The translations under genes and the position numbers were made by a program. From JALYOC01 sp036675345 (GTDB lineage: Bacteria; Myxococcota; Myxococcia; Myxococcales; Myxococcaceae): a DNA stretch of 64,000 nt. Below the pieces are notes generated by a model. It was given only the letters and a program-made list of their open reading frames with translations. It ran no database searches and was not told the DNA's origin. The DNA is taken from contig JAKFFE010000021.1 of assembly GCA_036675345.1 (NCBI GenBank), positions 124,001 through 188,000 on the forward strand. The letters are read 5' to 3'. Positions 52,410 to 60,817 of this stretch are shown in pieces (positions within the stretch are counted from its first letter, which is position 1; each line of letters begins with the position of its first letter).

Positions 52410-53105
52410 CTAGCGGCGGTTGCCGAGCAGCCGGAGCAGGGAGAGGAACAGGTTGATGAAGTCCAGGTACAGCTGCAGCGCCCCGGCGATGGCCATCCCG
52501 CGCAGCCCGCGGGACTCGGCCTCGGCGCCGAACGCCTTGAGCTTCTGGGTGTCGTAGGCGGTGAGGCCGGCGAAGACGGTGACGCCGATGCAGCCCACCA
52601 GGAAGTTGAGCATCGGGCTGGGCCAGAAGAACTGGATCATCGCCAGGGCGAACCAGCCCCACATCCCCATGAAGAGGAAGGTCCGCATCGGGGACAGGTC
52701 CTGCTTGGTCTTGAGGGCGAAGATGCTCAGCGCGCCGAACATGGTGGCGGAGAGGAAGAAGGTCCGGCTGATCGATCCCAGCTCGTAGACCAGGAAGATC
52801 GGGGAGAGGAACACCCCCATCATCGAGGCGTAGACCATGAACAGCCCGCCGGCCGCGGCGGGGGACATCTCCGCCAGCTTGGGGGTGACGAACCAGGTGA
52901 AGGCCAGCATCACTCCCAGCGAGATCAGCGGCTGGCGAATCACCAGCATCATCAGGGTCTCGTTGGTGGTGGCCAGCAGCGACACCGCGCCGGAGACGGC
53001 CAGACCGGCAAACATCCAGCCATAGACGCGGGCCAGGAAGGCGCGAGAGGCCTCCTGGGCGAGGACCTGGTTCACCGGGCTGCGGTAGGGAGTCTGAAGT
53101 TCCAT
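52410..53105 (-). CDS. Bax inhibitor-1/YccA-type membrane protein
   Basis: 231 residues with seven membrane helices and the BI-1 pattern: FLARVYGWMFAGLAVSG, then PLISLGVMLAFTWFV and a late GVTVFAGLTAYDTQKLK and LYLDFINLFLSLLRLLGNRR. Relatives include YccA, which modulates FtsH, and pH-sensitive calcium-leak channels. Inner membrane. The start ATG is at 53105. It is followed directly by a 39-residue membrane protein gene. Confidence 0.92.
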   Translation of the reverse strand: MELQTPYRSPVNQVLAQEASRAFLARVYGWMFAGLAVSGAVSLLATTNETLMMLVIRQPLISLGVMLAFTWFVTPKLAEMSPAAAGGLFMVYASMMGVFLSPIFLVYELGSISRTFFLSATMFGALSIFALKTKQDLSPMRTFLFMGMWGWFALAMIQFFWPSPMLNFLVGCIGVTVFAGLTAYDTQKLKAFGAEAESRGLRGMAIAGALQLYLDFINLFLSLLRLLGNRR

Positions 53106-53158
53106 GGGGGCGCTTTATAGCCTCGCCGCGGCGCCGGCGCATGCTCCGGTTCGGCCGC

Positions 53159-54493
53159 CTACTCTCCCGGCCGCCGGACGGGACCCGCTCCCCAGGTGGG
53201 TTCGGAGGAACCTCCGGTGTCCGGACCCAGCAGCGCCAGTCCGGCGGTGCCCGGGCCGGGGGGCCGCTCCTGGTCCAGGATCGCCGCCAGCGCGGCCCGG
53301 TCCGCTCCCAGCCCCACCACCCCGGTGGCCCGGCAGGCCCCCATGCCTTCAAACGGGGTCCCCAGGTACCGGGGGCCGGCCCGAAGCTCGCGATCGAACA
53401 CCTGGACCACGGCCCTGGCCGTGCCAGTGGCCGGCGACGAGGGTCCGGACCCGGGTTCCTGATCCGTGGTCCCTGCCACCAGCAGCGAGTCGGCACCGAC
53501 GGCGACCGCGGTGGCGTTGCCCTGGAAGTGGATCCCGGCCCTTCCGGCGCCGGTGGGGTCCAGGAAGTCCAGGCGGGAGGCCCCGGTTCCATCCCAGCCC
53601 TGGGCCGGGTTCAAGGAGGGGTCTTCCCCACAGTCCGGCTGCCGCTCGGTGGAGAGCACCCACCAGCCGCCCCAAGGATCGCCGGCCAGGTCCGCGAACT
53701 GGCCCTGCGGAGTCAGCGACCCCTGGGCAAGGAGGGCTCCGCGCTCGCTGTACACCAGGGTGCGGTCGGCGGAGAGGATCCCCACCCGGTCCTCGCCGTC
53801 CACCGCCAATGCCAGCGGCAGGAAGGGGAGATCCACCGCGACCATCACCCGCCCGTCGCTGTGGAACCGGGCGTAGAAGCCGCTGGGGCCGGTGGACTGG
53901 AGGTGATCCCCGAAGGAGGTGGGCTGCAGGGACTGGGGGGAGAGATAGCGGCCGACGATGGCGAAGGTCCCGTCGGAAAGGGTGGCGATGTCGGCGGGCT
54001 GGAGCTCTCCTTGCGCCCCTCCCAGCGGGAACTGCCACTCGTAGTGGTCGTCGCCGGTGATCTTGGCGATGAACCCGGTGATCACCCCCTGCTTGGAGAC
54101 GACCGGGCCCTGCGCGTCGGTGGAGTAGAACTGCTGCCCACCCCCGAACCACCCGGTGAGGTAGACGGTGTCCTGGAACACCGCGTGACGCATCCGCACC
54201 CGCGGACCGCACGGCTCCTCCACGCACGCGAACTCGGAGAGAAAGCCCATCCGGTGCTCACCGGAGGGATGGGAGCGGATCACCACCGCCTCGCTTCGAT
54301 CCGGCTGGTGAAACACCGCCGCGGAGGCCAGCCCGCCGAAGGCATCCGCGGCCAGGCTCCCGGAGACGGTGCGGCTGCCCGTCCCCCCCTGGTTGAGCTT
54401 CCACTCCGCGCCCCACAGCGCTTGGGGACCGTACTCGGGGAGGCCGCAGGAGGCCCCGACCAGGGCGAGGGGCAGCAGTGCCAGCAGTTTCAT
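53159..54493 (-). CDS. Large secreted lipoprotein, repeat beta-sheet type
   Basis: 444 residues from ATG 54493 (MKLLALLPLALVGASC; lipobox ASC). An ATG at 54511 is an alternative. The mature part is beta-rich, with repeating strands such as TGFIAKITGDDHYEWQFPLGG, DGTFAIVGRYLS, GFYARFHSDGRVMVAVDLP, which look like propeller-type blades reporting values (SBBP/delta-60 pattern). Members of this type are common in myxobacteria as surface lipoproteins. Function unknown. The long frame upstream belongs to another gene. Confidence 0.7.
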   Translation of the reverse strand: MKLLALLPLALVGASCGLPEYGPQALWGAEWKLNQGGTGSRTVSGSLAADAFGGLASAAVFHQPDRSEAVVIRSHPSGEHRMGFLSEFACVEEPCGPRVRMRHAVFQDTVYLTGWFGGGQQFYSTDAQGPVVSKQGVITGFIAKITGDDHYEWQFPLGGAQGELQPADIATLSDGTFAIVGRYLSPQSLQPTSFGDHLQSTGPSGFYARFHSDGRVMVAVDLPFLPLALAVDGEDRVGILSADRTLVYSERGALLAQGSLTPQGQFADLAGDPWGGWWVLSTERQPDCGEDPSLNPAQGWDGTGASRLDFLDPTGAGRAGIHFQGNATAVAVGADSLLVAGTTDQEPGSGPSSPATGTARAVVQVFDRELRAGPRYLGTPFEGMGACRATGVVGLGADRAALAAILDQERPPGPGTAGLALLGPDTGGSSEPTWGAGPVRRPGE

Positions 54494-54552
54494 GCCCACA
54501 GGGTGGGGCATCCGGGGAAGGAGGGCCAGCCCGGGAATCGTCGGCTGTCCGC

Positions 54553-56034
54553 CTAGAAACGTCCCCAGGCCAGCATCGCGTCGTGCAGCGACCTGGCCAC
54601 CTCGGTGGTGATCAGCGGCAGCACCCCCCCGCCGCCCAGGATGTTGACGATCTGGGAGGGAGAACCGCGGCACACCCCGCCCCAGGCGGGCTGCTTGGAG
54701 AGGTTGACCGACCCATAGGCGGAGAAGTCCACGTACAGGTCCACGTCGATCACCCCCCCGTCGATGCACAGCAGGTGCTTCTCGGGGACGGTGGGCACCA
54801 CCTCCTGGACCACGAAGCCGCCGCCCACCCGGTCTTGGGCGGCGCGGGCGCACAGCTCCTGCCAGCTCAGCTCGGCGCCGTAGGCGGCCTGGGTGCGCTG
54901 GAGGAAGGAGGGTTCCTTCATCGCCCGGCCCAGGAACACCGCCTTGCCGCCGTAGTCCCAGGCGCGCTTGAGCACGAAGCGCTCCGGTTCTCCGGCCACC
55001 CGGGCGATCAGATCCTCCACCTTCTTGCCGTCCGGATCGGTCCCCGGCCCGGCGCGGAAGGGGCGGGTCCAGGGGACAGTCTCCTCGATCACCGCCAGCT
55101 CCTCGTCGGACAGCCTGGCCAGCCGGGCGTAGCCGCGCTCCATCACCGCCTGGGAGAGGAAGGCGAAGGTGGTCTTGACCTCGATCTGCGCGTTGGGGGC
55201 GTTGAGGAACACCGCCTTCTTCCCCGGGACCTGCCCGAAGAAGTCCACCAGGTAGGGGGAGTCCAGCTCCTCCAGCCGGCGCACGAACAGGTGGCGGTAC
55301 ACCAGATCGAACTTCTTGCCGTGGGCCTCCACCGCCTCCTCGCCGGAGAGCTCGTCGGGGTGGACGATCTCCGCCTCGGTGCCCCACTCGTTGAAGCGAT
55401 CGCACAGGTAGCGCAGCTCGGTGATCTGCGAGTCGTGGCGCCGGCAGAGCAGGGCGATCCGCTCCGGCATCCCCGGGCGCTCCTGGGCGTAGCCGTCCAA
55501 CAGCGCCCGGTACAGGGCCAGGGCGTTGGAGCCGTTCTTGGCCATCGTCTTGGCGATCACCTGATCGGGCATCCCCGCCTCCCGGCCCACCACCTCGATG
55601 AAGGTGTTGGCCGCGATGTCCGAGTACCCCTGCATCGCCGGGATGGTGGTGTTCAGCTCCAGGGCAAAGGGCCGGTCGGTGACGAAGAAGTCCACCCGGG
55701 TGGTGGCCAGCCGCTGCAGCTGCCCCTCGGTGCGCTCCAGGATCCGCTTCTCGATCGGGGACATCGCCTCGAACAACAGCTCCCGGTGCTCGCTGGCCAG
55801 CATCGCCTTGGCCATCTTGAAGCCGGCGCTGGAGAGCCGGGCGGCGATCCCCGCCCGCCGCTGGATCTCCGCCTGCTCCACGATCACCGGGGTGGCGGAG
55901 ATGGGGATCGGTTTGGTGTTCCCCTCCCTGTCGGTCACCGCCAGCCCGCGCTGGTACGCCAGCTGCGCCAGGGTGGGTCCAAAGTCCTTGGCGCGGAAGG
56001 TCAGCCTCTCGAGCAGCTTCTCCATGGTGCGCAT
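54553..56034 (-). CDS. ATP-grasp-like protein of unknown function
   Basis: 493 residues from ATG 56034 (MRTMEKLL; ATG 56025 also possible). The late part has ATP-grasp features: FVLKRAWDYGGKAVFLG as the lysine-containing nucleotide loop, a VVQEVVP strand, and IDVDLYVDFSAYG / SPSQIVNILGGGG near the end. The middle has VDFFVTDRPFALELNTTIPAMQGYSD with a conserved ELN that could bind metal, as in glutathionylspermidine-synthase-like enzymes. It probably ligates a carboxylate to an amine. The exact reaction is unknown. It is divergent from the cysteine hydrolase gene. Confidence 0.6.
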   Translation of the reverse strand: MRTMEKLLERLTFRAKDFGPTLAQLAYQRGLAVTDREGNTKPIPISATPVIVEQAEIQRRAGIAARLSSAGFKMAKAMLASEHRELLFEAMSPIEKRILERTEGQLQRLATTRVDFFVTDRPFALELNTTIPAMQGYSDIAANTFIEVVGREAGMPDQVIAKTMAKNGSNALALYRALLDGYAQERPGMPERIALLCRRHDSQITELRYLCDRFNEWGTEAEIVHPDELSGEEAVEAHGKKFDLVYRHLFVRRLEELDSPYLVDFFGQVPGKKAVFLNAPNAQIEVKTTFAFLSQAVMERGYARLARLSDEELAVIEETVPWTRPFRAGPGTDPDGKKVEDLIARVAGEPERFVLKRAWDYGGKAVFLGRAMKEPSFLQRTQAAYGAELSWQELCARAAQDRVGGGFVVQEVVPTVPEKHLLCIDGGVIDVDLYVDFSAYGSVNLSKQPAWGGVCRGSPSQIVNILGGGGVLPLITTEVARSLHDAMLAWGRF

Positions 56035-56115
56035 TTCTGACCGGACCGCCGCTTGTCGGCCACTCAAAAGATCAGGGCCCGGTCGGGACGCGTCAAGTTG
56101 AGCTACGGTCCGCCC

Positions 56116-56664
56116 GTGGATCGCTATCGACTGAAGCGGGATCAGGCGGCGCTGCTGGTGGTGGATCTCCAGGAGCGGCTGGCGGCGGCAATGGACCCGG
56201 CGGCGCTGGAGCGGGTGGTGAACCGGACCCGGGCGGCGATCGTGGGGGCCCGGGCGCTGGGGCTGCCGGTGGTCTTCACCGAGCAGTACCCGAAGGGATT
56301 GGGGCCCACCCTCCCGCAGCTGCGCGAGGTGCTGGGCGCGCAGGCCGCGGTGGAGAAGATCGACTTCTCCTGCGTCCAGGACCCGGTGTTGCAGCAGCTG
56401 GGGACCCGCTCGCAGATCCTGGTGGTGGGGATGGAGGCCCACGTCTGCGTGTTCCAGACTGTGCGCGACCTGTCCGGCCGCGGCCTCACCCCGTACCTGT
56501 GCGCGGACGCGGTGCTCTCCCGCACCGCCGAGGACCGGCGGGTGGGGCTGGAGCTGTGCCGCGAGACCGGGGCGGTGATCACCACCGTGGAGACGGCGCT
56601 GTTCGATCTGCTGGGACGCGCCGGCACCCCGGAGTTCAAGGCAGTCTCCGCCGCGGTGAAGTAG
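56116..56664 (+). CDS. Isochorismatase-like cysteine hydrolase
   Basis: 182 residues from GTG 56116 (a TTG at 56053 would add a poor N-terminus). The catalytic triad of the family is visible: Asp17 (LLVVDLQERL), Lys81 (VEKIDFSC) and Cys111 (GMEAHVCVFQT). Members hydrolyse amides such as nicotinamide or N-carbamoyl compounds. The EKIDFSC spacing resembles YcaC/isochorismatase-like hydrolases of unknown substrate. Cytosolic. The next gene starts right after its stop, so the two are probably co-transcribed. Confidence 0.87.
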   Translation: MDRYRLKRDQAALLVVDLQERLAAAMDPAALERVVNRTRAAIVGARALGLPVVFTEQYPKGLGPTLPQLREVLGAQAAVEKIDFSCVQDPVLQQLGTRSQILVVGMEAHVCVFQTVRDLSGRGLTPYLCADAVLSRTAEDRRVGLELCRETGAVITTVETALFDLLGRAGTPEFKAVSAAVK

Positions 56665-58974
56665 GTGGGCCCGGTGAAAGGCGATCTCCCCCGCGGCCAG
56701 CAATCGGCCGGCCCCGACTGGGTGGACTGGCTGTGCCTGGCGCTGATCGTGGCCTGGGGCCTGGGGTGGCAGGCGCCCGATCTGGGTCACCCCACCATCC
56801 GCAACTGGGACGAGGCCTTCCACCAGGCCGCGGCGCGGGGGACCTACCAGACCTTCTTCACCCCCCATCTCTACCCCGAGCACCTCTATCCGTCGCCGCC
56901 GCCCACCGAGTGGTGGAGCTCGACCGTCTGGCTGCACAAGCCCACCGGTCCGTTCTGGTTTGCCGCGGCGGTGATGAAGGGGATCGGAGTCACCCCGCTG
57001 GCGCTGCGGCTGGGAGGCCTGCTGGGGCAGATCGGAGCGGCGCTGGCGCTGTACCTGCTGGCCCGAAAGGCGCTGGGCAGCTTCTGGCCGCTGGTGGCGG
57101 CGCTGGGCTTTCTGGCGCTCCCCTTCGGATGGAAGCTGACCCAGGGCTTCCACTTCGGGGACGCCACCGACGGCACCCTGGTGGGGTGGGTGAGCCTGGC
57201 GATGCTGCTGGGGATCCGGGCCGCCGAGCGTCGCTCCTGGCGCTGGGCATTGGCCGCCGGAGGCGCCACCGGGGTGGCCTTCCTGTGCAAGTCCGCGCTG
57301 GGGCTGGTGCCGCTGGGGACCTTCGCGGTGCTCACCGCCCTGGCGGCGGTGGGCTTCTGCCGCGGCCCCCGGTGGCGGGAGCTGGCCGCCTTTACCGGAG
57401 CGCTGCTGGGGGTGGCCGCCCCCTGGAACCTGTACGCCGCCTGGCGCTGGCCGGAGATCTTCCAGGCCGCCTCCGGGCACACCCTGGCCCATCTGGGCGA
57501 GGCGGGACGGTTCGAGCTGGGCCCCTGGGCCCGCCCCTGGGACGCGATCTTCAACGAGGTGCTGGCCACCGAGGTCTCGCCGCTGCCGCACGCCTTCCTG
57601 GTGCTGGCCGGAGGGGTCCTGGCGGTGCGGGCCTGGCGGAGGCGGGAGCTGCCGCTGGTGGCGGCGGCGATCTGGCTGTGGGCCACCTGGCTCATCCACT
57701 CCTGGGCCACGATCAAGGTCCCTGCCCAGGTGTGGAGCGCGCTGCCGGCGGCGTTCCTGGCGATCGCCGCGCTGACCTCCGAGCTGTACCGCTCCCCGGG
57801 GCTGGCCGGAGCCACCCTGGGGGCCCTGGCCGCTCCCTGGCTGATCCCGCTGTGGCCCGCGCTGGGGCGCTGGCGTGCCGCCCTCCCGGCGCCCTTCGAG
57901 CAGACCCGCACCCTGCCCGGGCTGGTGGAAGGGCTGCTGCTGGCCGCGGCAGGGGCGGCGCTGTCCCTGGCCCTGTTGGCGGTGCTCAGACGGATCGACA
58001 CCCGGATAGCGTCCCCGCGTGAGTCGGGTGGACCGCGGTCGCTGAACGCTCAGGCAGCGACCCCTCCAACACCGGGTGGACCTCGGCCGCTGAACGCTCA
58101 GACACCGACCCCTCCAACACCGGGTGGACTGCGACCGCTGGACGCCCGGGAAGTGGGACCGCCTGATCCGGGCGGACCGCGACCGCTCGACCACCGGGCT
58201 CCGTTCGCGCCGGAGGGCCCGAAGCCACTGCGGCGTCCGGTCAATTGGGTGCGCGTGCCGCTGGTCCTTTGCGCCCCGGCCCTGCTGCTGGGATGGCTGC
58301 TGTGGGCGGTGCCCCGGGCCCAGGCCGATCAGGTCAACCGGCTGGCCCCGGAGCTGTGGGTCAGCCACTCCGCGGAGCTGGGGCCGGCCCTGGACGCGGC
58401 GGTGCCCAAGCGGGCGGTGGTGTTCCAGGACCTGGACAGCGATCCCCCCGGGGTGTTCGAGGTCCAGTCGCTGATGTTCTGGAGCGGGCGGATCGTCTAC
58501 CGGCGCGCCCCGGATCCCGCCGCCGCCGAGCGCCGCGGCTACCACCCGTACCTGGTCTCTCCGGCGGCCGAGCCCTTCGCCCCGGTGCCCGGGGTGCCGC
58601 CCCAAGCCTGGCTGCGGGCCTACGATCTCAAGTCCCCCGCCGCACCGTCGCCGCTCCCGGAAGGAGTCCGCCCGCTGGAGATCCCACTTGGGACGCAGAC
58701 GGTGGTCGGTTGGGCGGCGGGGCCGATCGACGGGGATCACCACCGGTACGCCTTCTATCTGCGACCCACCGGGGTGCCCGGGCCGCTGGCGGTGACCTTC
58801 CACCTCAAGAACGGCGGCACCCGGCGGGCGCTGATCCCCCCGGAGGCCGCGCTGCGCAGCCGTCACCGTCTGGCGCGTTCGGCCTGGTACCTGGCGCCGG
58901 CGGTGGGTCCGCCGCTGGAGGAGGTGGGGGCGCTTCAGTTCGGCTCAGCGCCCCCATTCGAGATTCAACGCTGA
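56665..58974 (+). CDS. GT39-type membrane glycosyltransferase
   Basis: 769 residues, GTG at 56665 directly after the preceding stop (GTG 56674 is an alternative). It resembles ArnT/PMT enzymes: the first periplasmic loop has NWDEAFHQAAARGTY with the acidic pair expected to be catalytic, and LWLHKPTGPFWF-like residues (VWLHKPTGPFW) follow. About ten membrane helices to about 440, then a Pro-rich linker with four 16-residue repeats (455-517), one more helix, and a periplasmic domain. It uses a polyprenyl-phosphate sugar donor; the acceptor (protein or lipid) is unknown. Confidence 0.85.
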   Translation: MGPVKGDLPRGQQSAGPDWVDWLCLALIVAWGLGWQAPDLGHPTIRNWDEAFHQAAARGTYQTFFTPHLYPEHLYPSPPPTEWWSSTVWLHKPTGPFWFAAAVMKGIGVTPLALRLGGLLGQIGAALALYLLARKALGSFWPLVAALGFLALPFGWKLTQGFHFGDATDGTLVGWVSLAMLLGIRAAERRSWRWALAAGGATGVAFLCKSALGLVPLGTFAVLTALAAVGFCRGPRWRELAAFTGALLGVAAPWNLYAAWRWPEIFQAASGHTLAHLGEAGRFELGPWARPWDAIFNEVLATEVSPLPHAFLVLAGGVLAVRAWRRRELPLVAAAIWLWATWLIHSWATIKVPAQVWSALPAAFLAIAALTSELYRSPGLAGATLGALAAPWLIPLWPALGRWRAALPAPFEQTRTLPGLVEGLLLAAAGAALSLALLAVLRRIDTRIASPRESGGPRSLNAQAATPPTPGGPRPLNAQTPTPPTPGGLRPLDAREVGPPDPGGPRPLDHRAPFAPEGPKPLRRPVNWVRVPLVLCAPALLLGWLLWAVPRAQADQVNRLAPELWVSHSAELGPALDAAVPKRAVVFQDLDSDPPGVFEVQSLMFWSGRIVYRRAPDPAAAERRGYHPYLVSPAAEPFAPVPGVPPQAWLRAYDLKSPAAPSPLPEGVRPLEIPLGTQTVVGWAAGPIDGDHHRYAFYLRPTGVPGPLAVTFHLKNGGTRRALIPPEAALRSRHRLARSAWYLAPAVGPPLEEVGALQFGSAPPFEIQR
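58027..58215 (+). repeat. 48-bp in-frame tandem repeat in GT39 gene
   Basis: Three full 48-bp units (58027-58170) plus a 45-bp variant encode GGPRPLNAQTPTPPTP-type peptides in the linker between the membrane core and the last helix. Confidence 0.8.
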
Positions 58975-59104
58975 GCCAGGCTCGCCAGGCGGGCGGCCGC
59001 GCGGCATTGCTTGCAACCTTTCGCGGTTCCTTGCATCCAGAAGGTCCCGCAGCACCCCGCTTGCGATAGCCTGCTCGCCCGACGAGCGAAGGAACGTTTC
59101 CGCC

Positions 59105-59455
59105 ATGCCGATGGAGCTTTCAGTCGACTTCCACTTCAGTTCTGCCCACCGGCTGCCGTTCTACGACGGCCCCTGTTTCCGGCTGCACGGCCACAACTAC
59201 AAGCTGACCGTGACCCTGGAGGGGAAGCCGAACCCCAAGGACGGGATGATCCGTGACTTCGACGAGATCCGGAAGACCGTCTGGGACAACGTGCTGGTGA
59301 CCTGCGACCACCACAACCTCAACGACTTCATGGAGAACCCCACCGCGGAGAACCTGATCGTCTGGATGTGGGAGCGCCTCAAGCCGATGCTGGAGGGGCT
59401 CAAGGAGCTGCGGCTGTGGGAAACCCCCGAGTACTGCGTCGCCTACCGCGAGTGA
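59105..59455 (+). CDS. queD: 6-carboxytetrahydropterin synthase (QueD/PTPS family)
   Basis: 116 residues. Zinc ligands His15 (SSAHRL), His28 and His30 (LHGHNY), and catalytic Cys24 (GPCFRLHGH) are present. It converts dihydroneopterin triphosphate to 6-carboxy-tetrahydropterin, the first step from GTP towards queuosine; the related eukaryotic PTPS makes biopterin, so that role cannot be excluded. Its stop overlaps the folE start (GTGA), which supplies its substrate. Confidence 0.92.
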   Translation: MPMELSVDFHFSSAHRLPFYDGPCFRLHGHNYKLTVTLEGKPNPKDGMIRDFDEIRKTVWDNVLVTCDHHNLNDFMENPTAENLIVWMWERLKPMLEGLKELRLWETPEYCVAYRE

Positions 59456-60042
59456 GAAAGCCGCGCGCGTCCGCGAAGAAGGCTGACGCCGCGGCCATGC
59501 AGCAGGCCGTGCGGGACTTCCTGGTCGCCGCCGGCCTGGACCTGACCGATCCCAACCTGGCCGAGACCCCGCAGCGGGTGACCGAGGCCTGGCTGACCGA
59601 CTTCCTGGACGGCTACCGGAAGTCTCCCCGGCAGACCCTGGGGGAGACCTATCCGGCGCCCCCCGGGAACGGCCGCGAACTGGTGGTGGTGACCGGGCTG
59701 CGCTTCCACTCCATGTGTCCGCACCACCTGTTGCCCTTCACCGGGGTGGCGCACGTGGCCTACCTGCCCACCGACCGGGTGGTGGGCTTTGGCAAGCTGG
59801 GGTCGCTGCTGGACCTGTTCGCCCACCGGCTGATCCTCCAGGAGGACCTGGCCCGGCAGGTGGCCCGCGCCCTGATGGAGGGCCTGGGGGCCGCGGGCGC
59901 CGCCTGCGTCCTGAAGGCCGAGCACGCCTGCATGCGCATCCGGGGCGGCGTCCAGGCAGAGGCAGTCAGCCACGCCGACGCCTACGAAGGCCTGCTCCAG
60001 ACCGACCTCGAACTGCGTCGCGAGCTGTGGGCCCGCCTGTGA
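59452..60042 (+). CDS. folE: GTP cyclohydrolase I
   Basis: 196 residues, GTG start at 59452 within the queD stop. It opens GTP to dihydroneopterin triphosphate, feeding both folate and the QueD step. Zinc ligands Cys89 and His92 (SMCPHHLLPF) and Cys160 (EHACMRIRG) are visible. GKLGSLLDLFAHRLILQED is the conserved core helix region. The ATG-less start gives an N-terminus (VRKPRASAKK) shorter than many homologues but fits the coupling. Confidence 0.95.
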   Translation: MRKPRASAKKADAAAMQQAVRDFLVAAGLDLTDPNLAETPQRVTEAWLTDFLDGYRKSPRQTLGETYPAPPGNGRELVVVTGLRFHSMCPHHLLPFTGVAHVAYLPTDRVVGFGKLGSLLDLFAHRLILQEDLARQVARALMEGLGAAGAACVLKAEHACMRIRGGVQAEAVSHADAYEGLLQTDLELRRELWARL

Positions 60043-60115
60043 CGCACACCGCCAATAAAGGGGACAGGCTACATTTCCTGGCCGCCCGTTTGCAGTGCTC
60101 GGGGAGAGACCGCCG

Positions 60116-60817
60116 ATGAGCGAAGGCAGGCTGACCGGAAAGGTGGCGCTGGTCACCGGCGCCTCGCGCGGCATCGGTCGAGCGATCGCGCTGATGCTGG
60201 CCAAGGAGGGCGCGGCGGTGGTGGTGACCGCCACCACCCAGCCGCACGCCGATGAGATCGCCTCCGAGATCGCGGCCCTGGGCGGCAAGGCCCTGCCGCT
60301 GGCGGGGGACGTCTCCAGCTCGATCGAGGTGGAGCGGCTCTGCGGCGCGGCGCTGTCGGTGTTCAAGCGGGTGGACGTGCTGGTGAACAACGCCGGCATC
60401 GTGCACCGGGCGCCGATCTCCGAGATGACCGACGCCGACTTCGACCGGGTGCTGGGGGTGAACCTGGCCGGGCCCTTCTACGTGACCCGCCGGCTGCTGC
60501 CGGGGATGGTGGAGCGCCGCTTCGGCCGGGTGATCAACATCTCCTCGATCAGCGGCACCCTGGCCTGTCCGCGGGCCTCCTCCTACGGGGCCTCCAAGTG
60601 GGGCCTCAACGGGCTGACCAAGGCGATGGCGGAGGAGCTGAAGGGGACCGGGGTGACGGTGACCGCGGTGCTCCCCGGCGGAGTGGAGACCGACATGCTG
60701 GCCCAGTCCGGCTTCCCGGCGGTGCTCAGCGCGGACGAGGTGGCGGGGGTGGTCCGCTACCTGTGCCTGGATGCCCCGGAGGCGATGAGCGGAAGCCTGG
60801 TGGAGGTCTTCGGGTGA
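60116..60817 (+). CDS. SDR oxidoreductase (FabG-like)
   Basis: 233 residues. ATG 60116 has GGGGAGAG upstream. Classical SDR: TGASRGIGRAI cofactor loop, NNAGIVHR, active-site Ser of INISSISG and YGASK (Tyr/Lys). C-terminal part LPGGVETDM. Probably reduces a 3-keto group with NADPH; the natural substrate is not readable. Its stop overlaps the FAD-oxidase gene by four bases (GTGA), so both are coupled and perhaps act on related hydroxy/keto acids. Confidence 0.88.
   Translation: MSEGRLTGKVALVTGASRGIGRAIALMLAKEGAAVVVTATTQPHADEIASEIAALGGKALPLAGDVSSSIEVERLCGAALSVFKRVDVLVNNAGIVHRAPISEMTDADFDRVLGVNLAGPFYVTRRLLPGMVERRFGRVINISSISGTLACPRASSYGASKWGLNGLTKAMAEELKGTGVTVTAVLPGGVETDMLAQSGFPAVLSADEVAGVVRYLCLDAPEAMSGSLVEVFG

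Noticed and set aside
54553..58866. A 1437-codon minus-strand frame
   Set aside because: Only 54553-56034 has family features; the rest is antisense to the hydrolase and GT39 genes.
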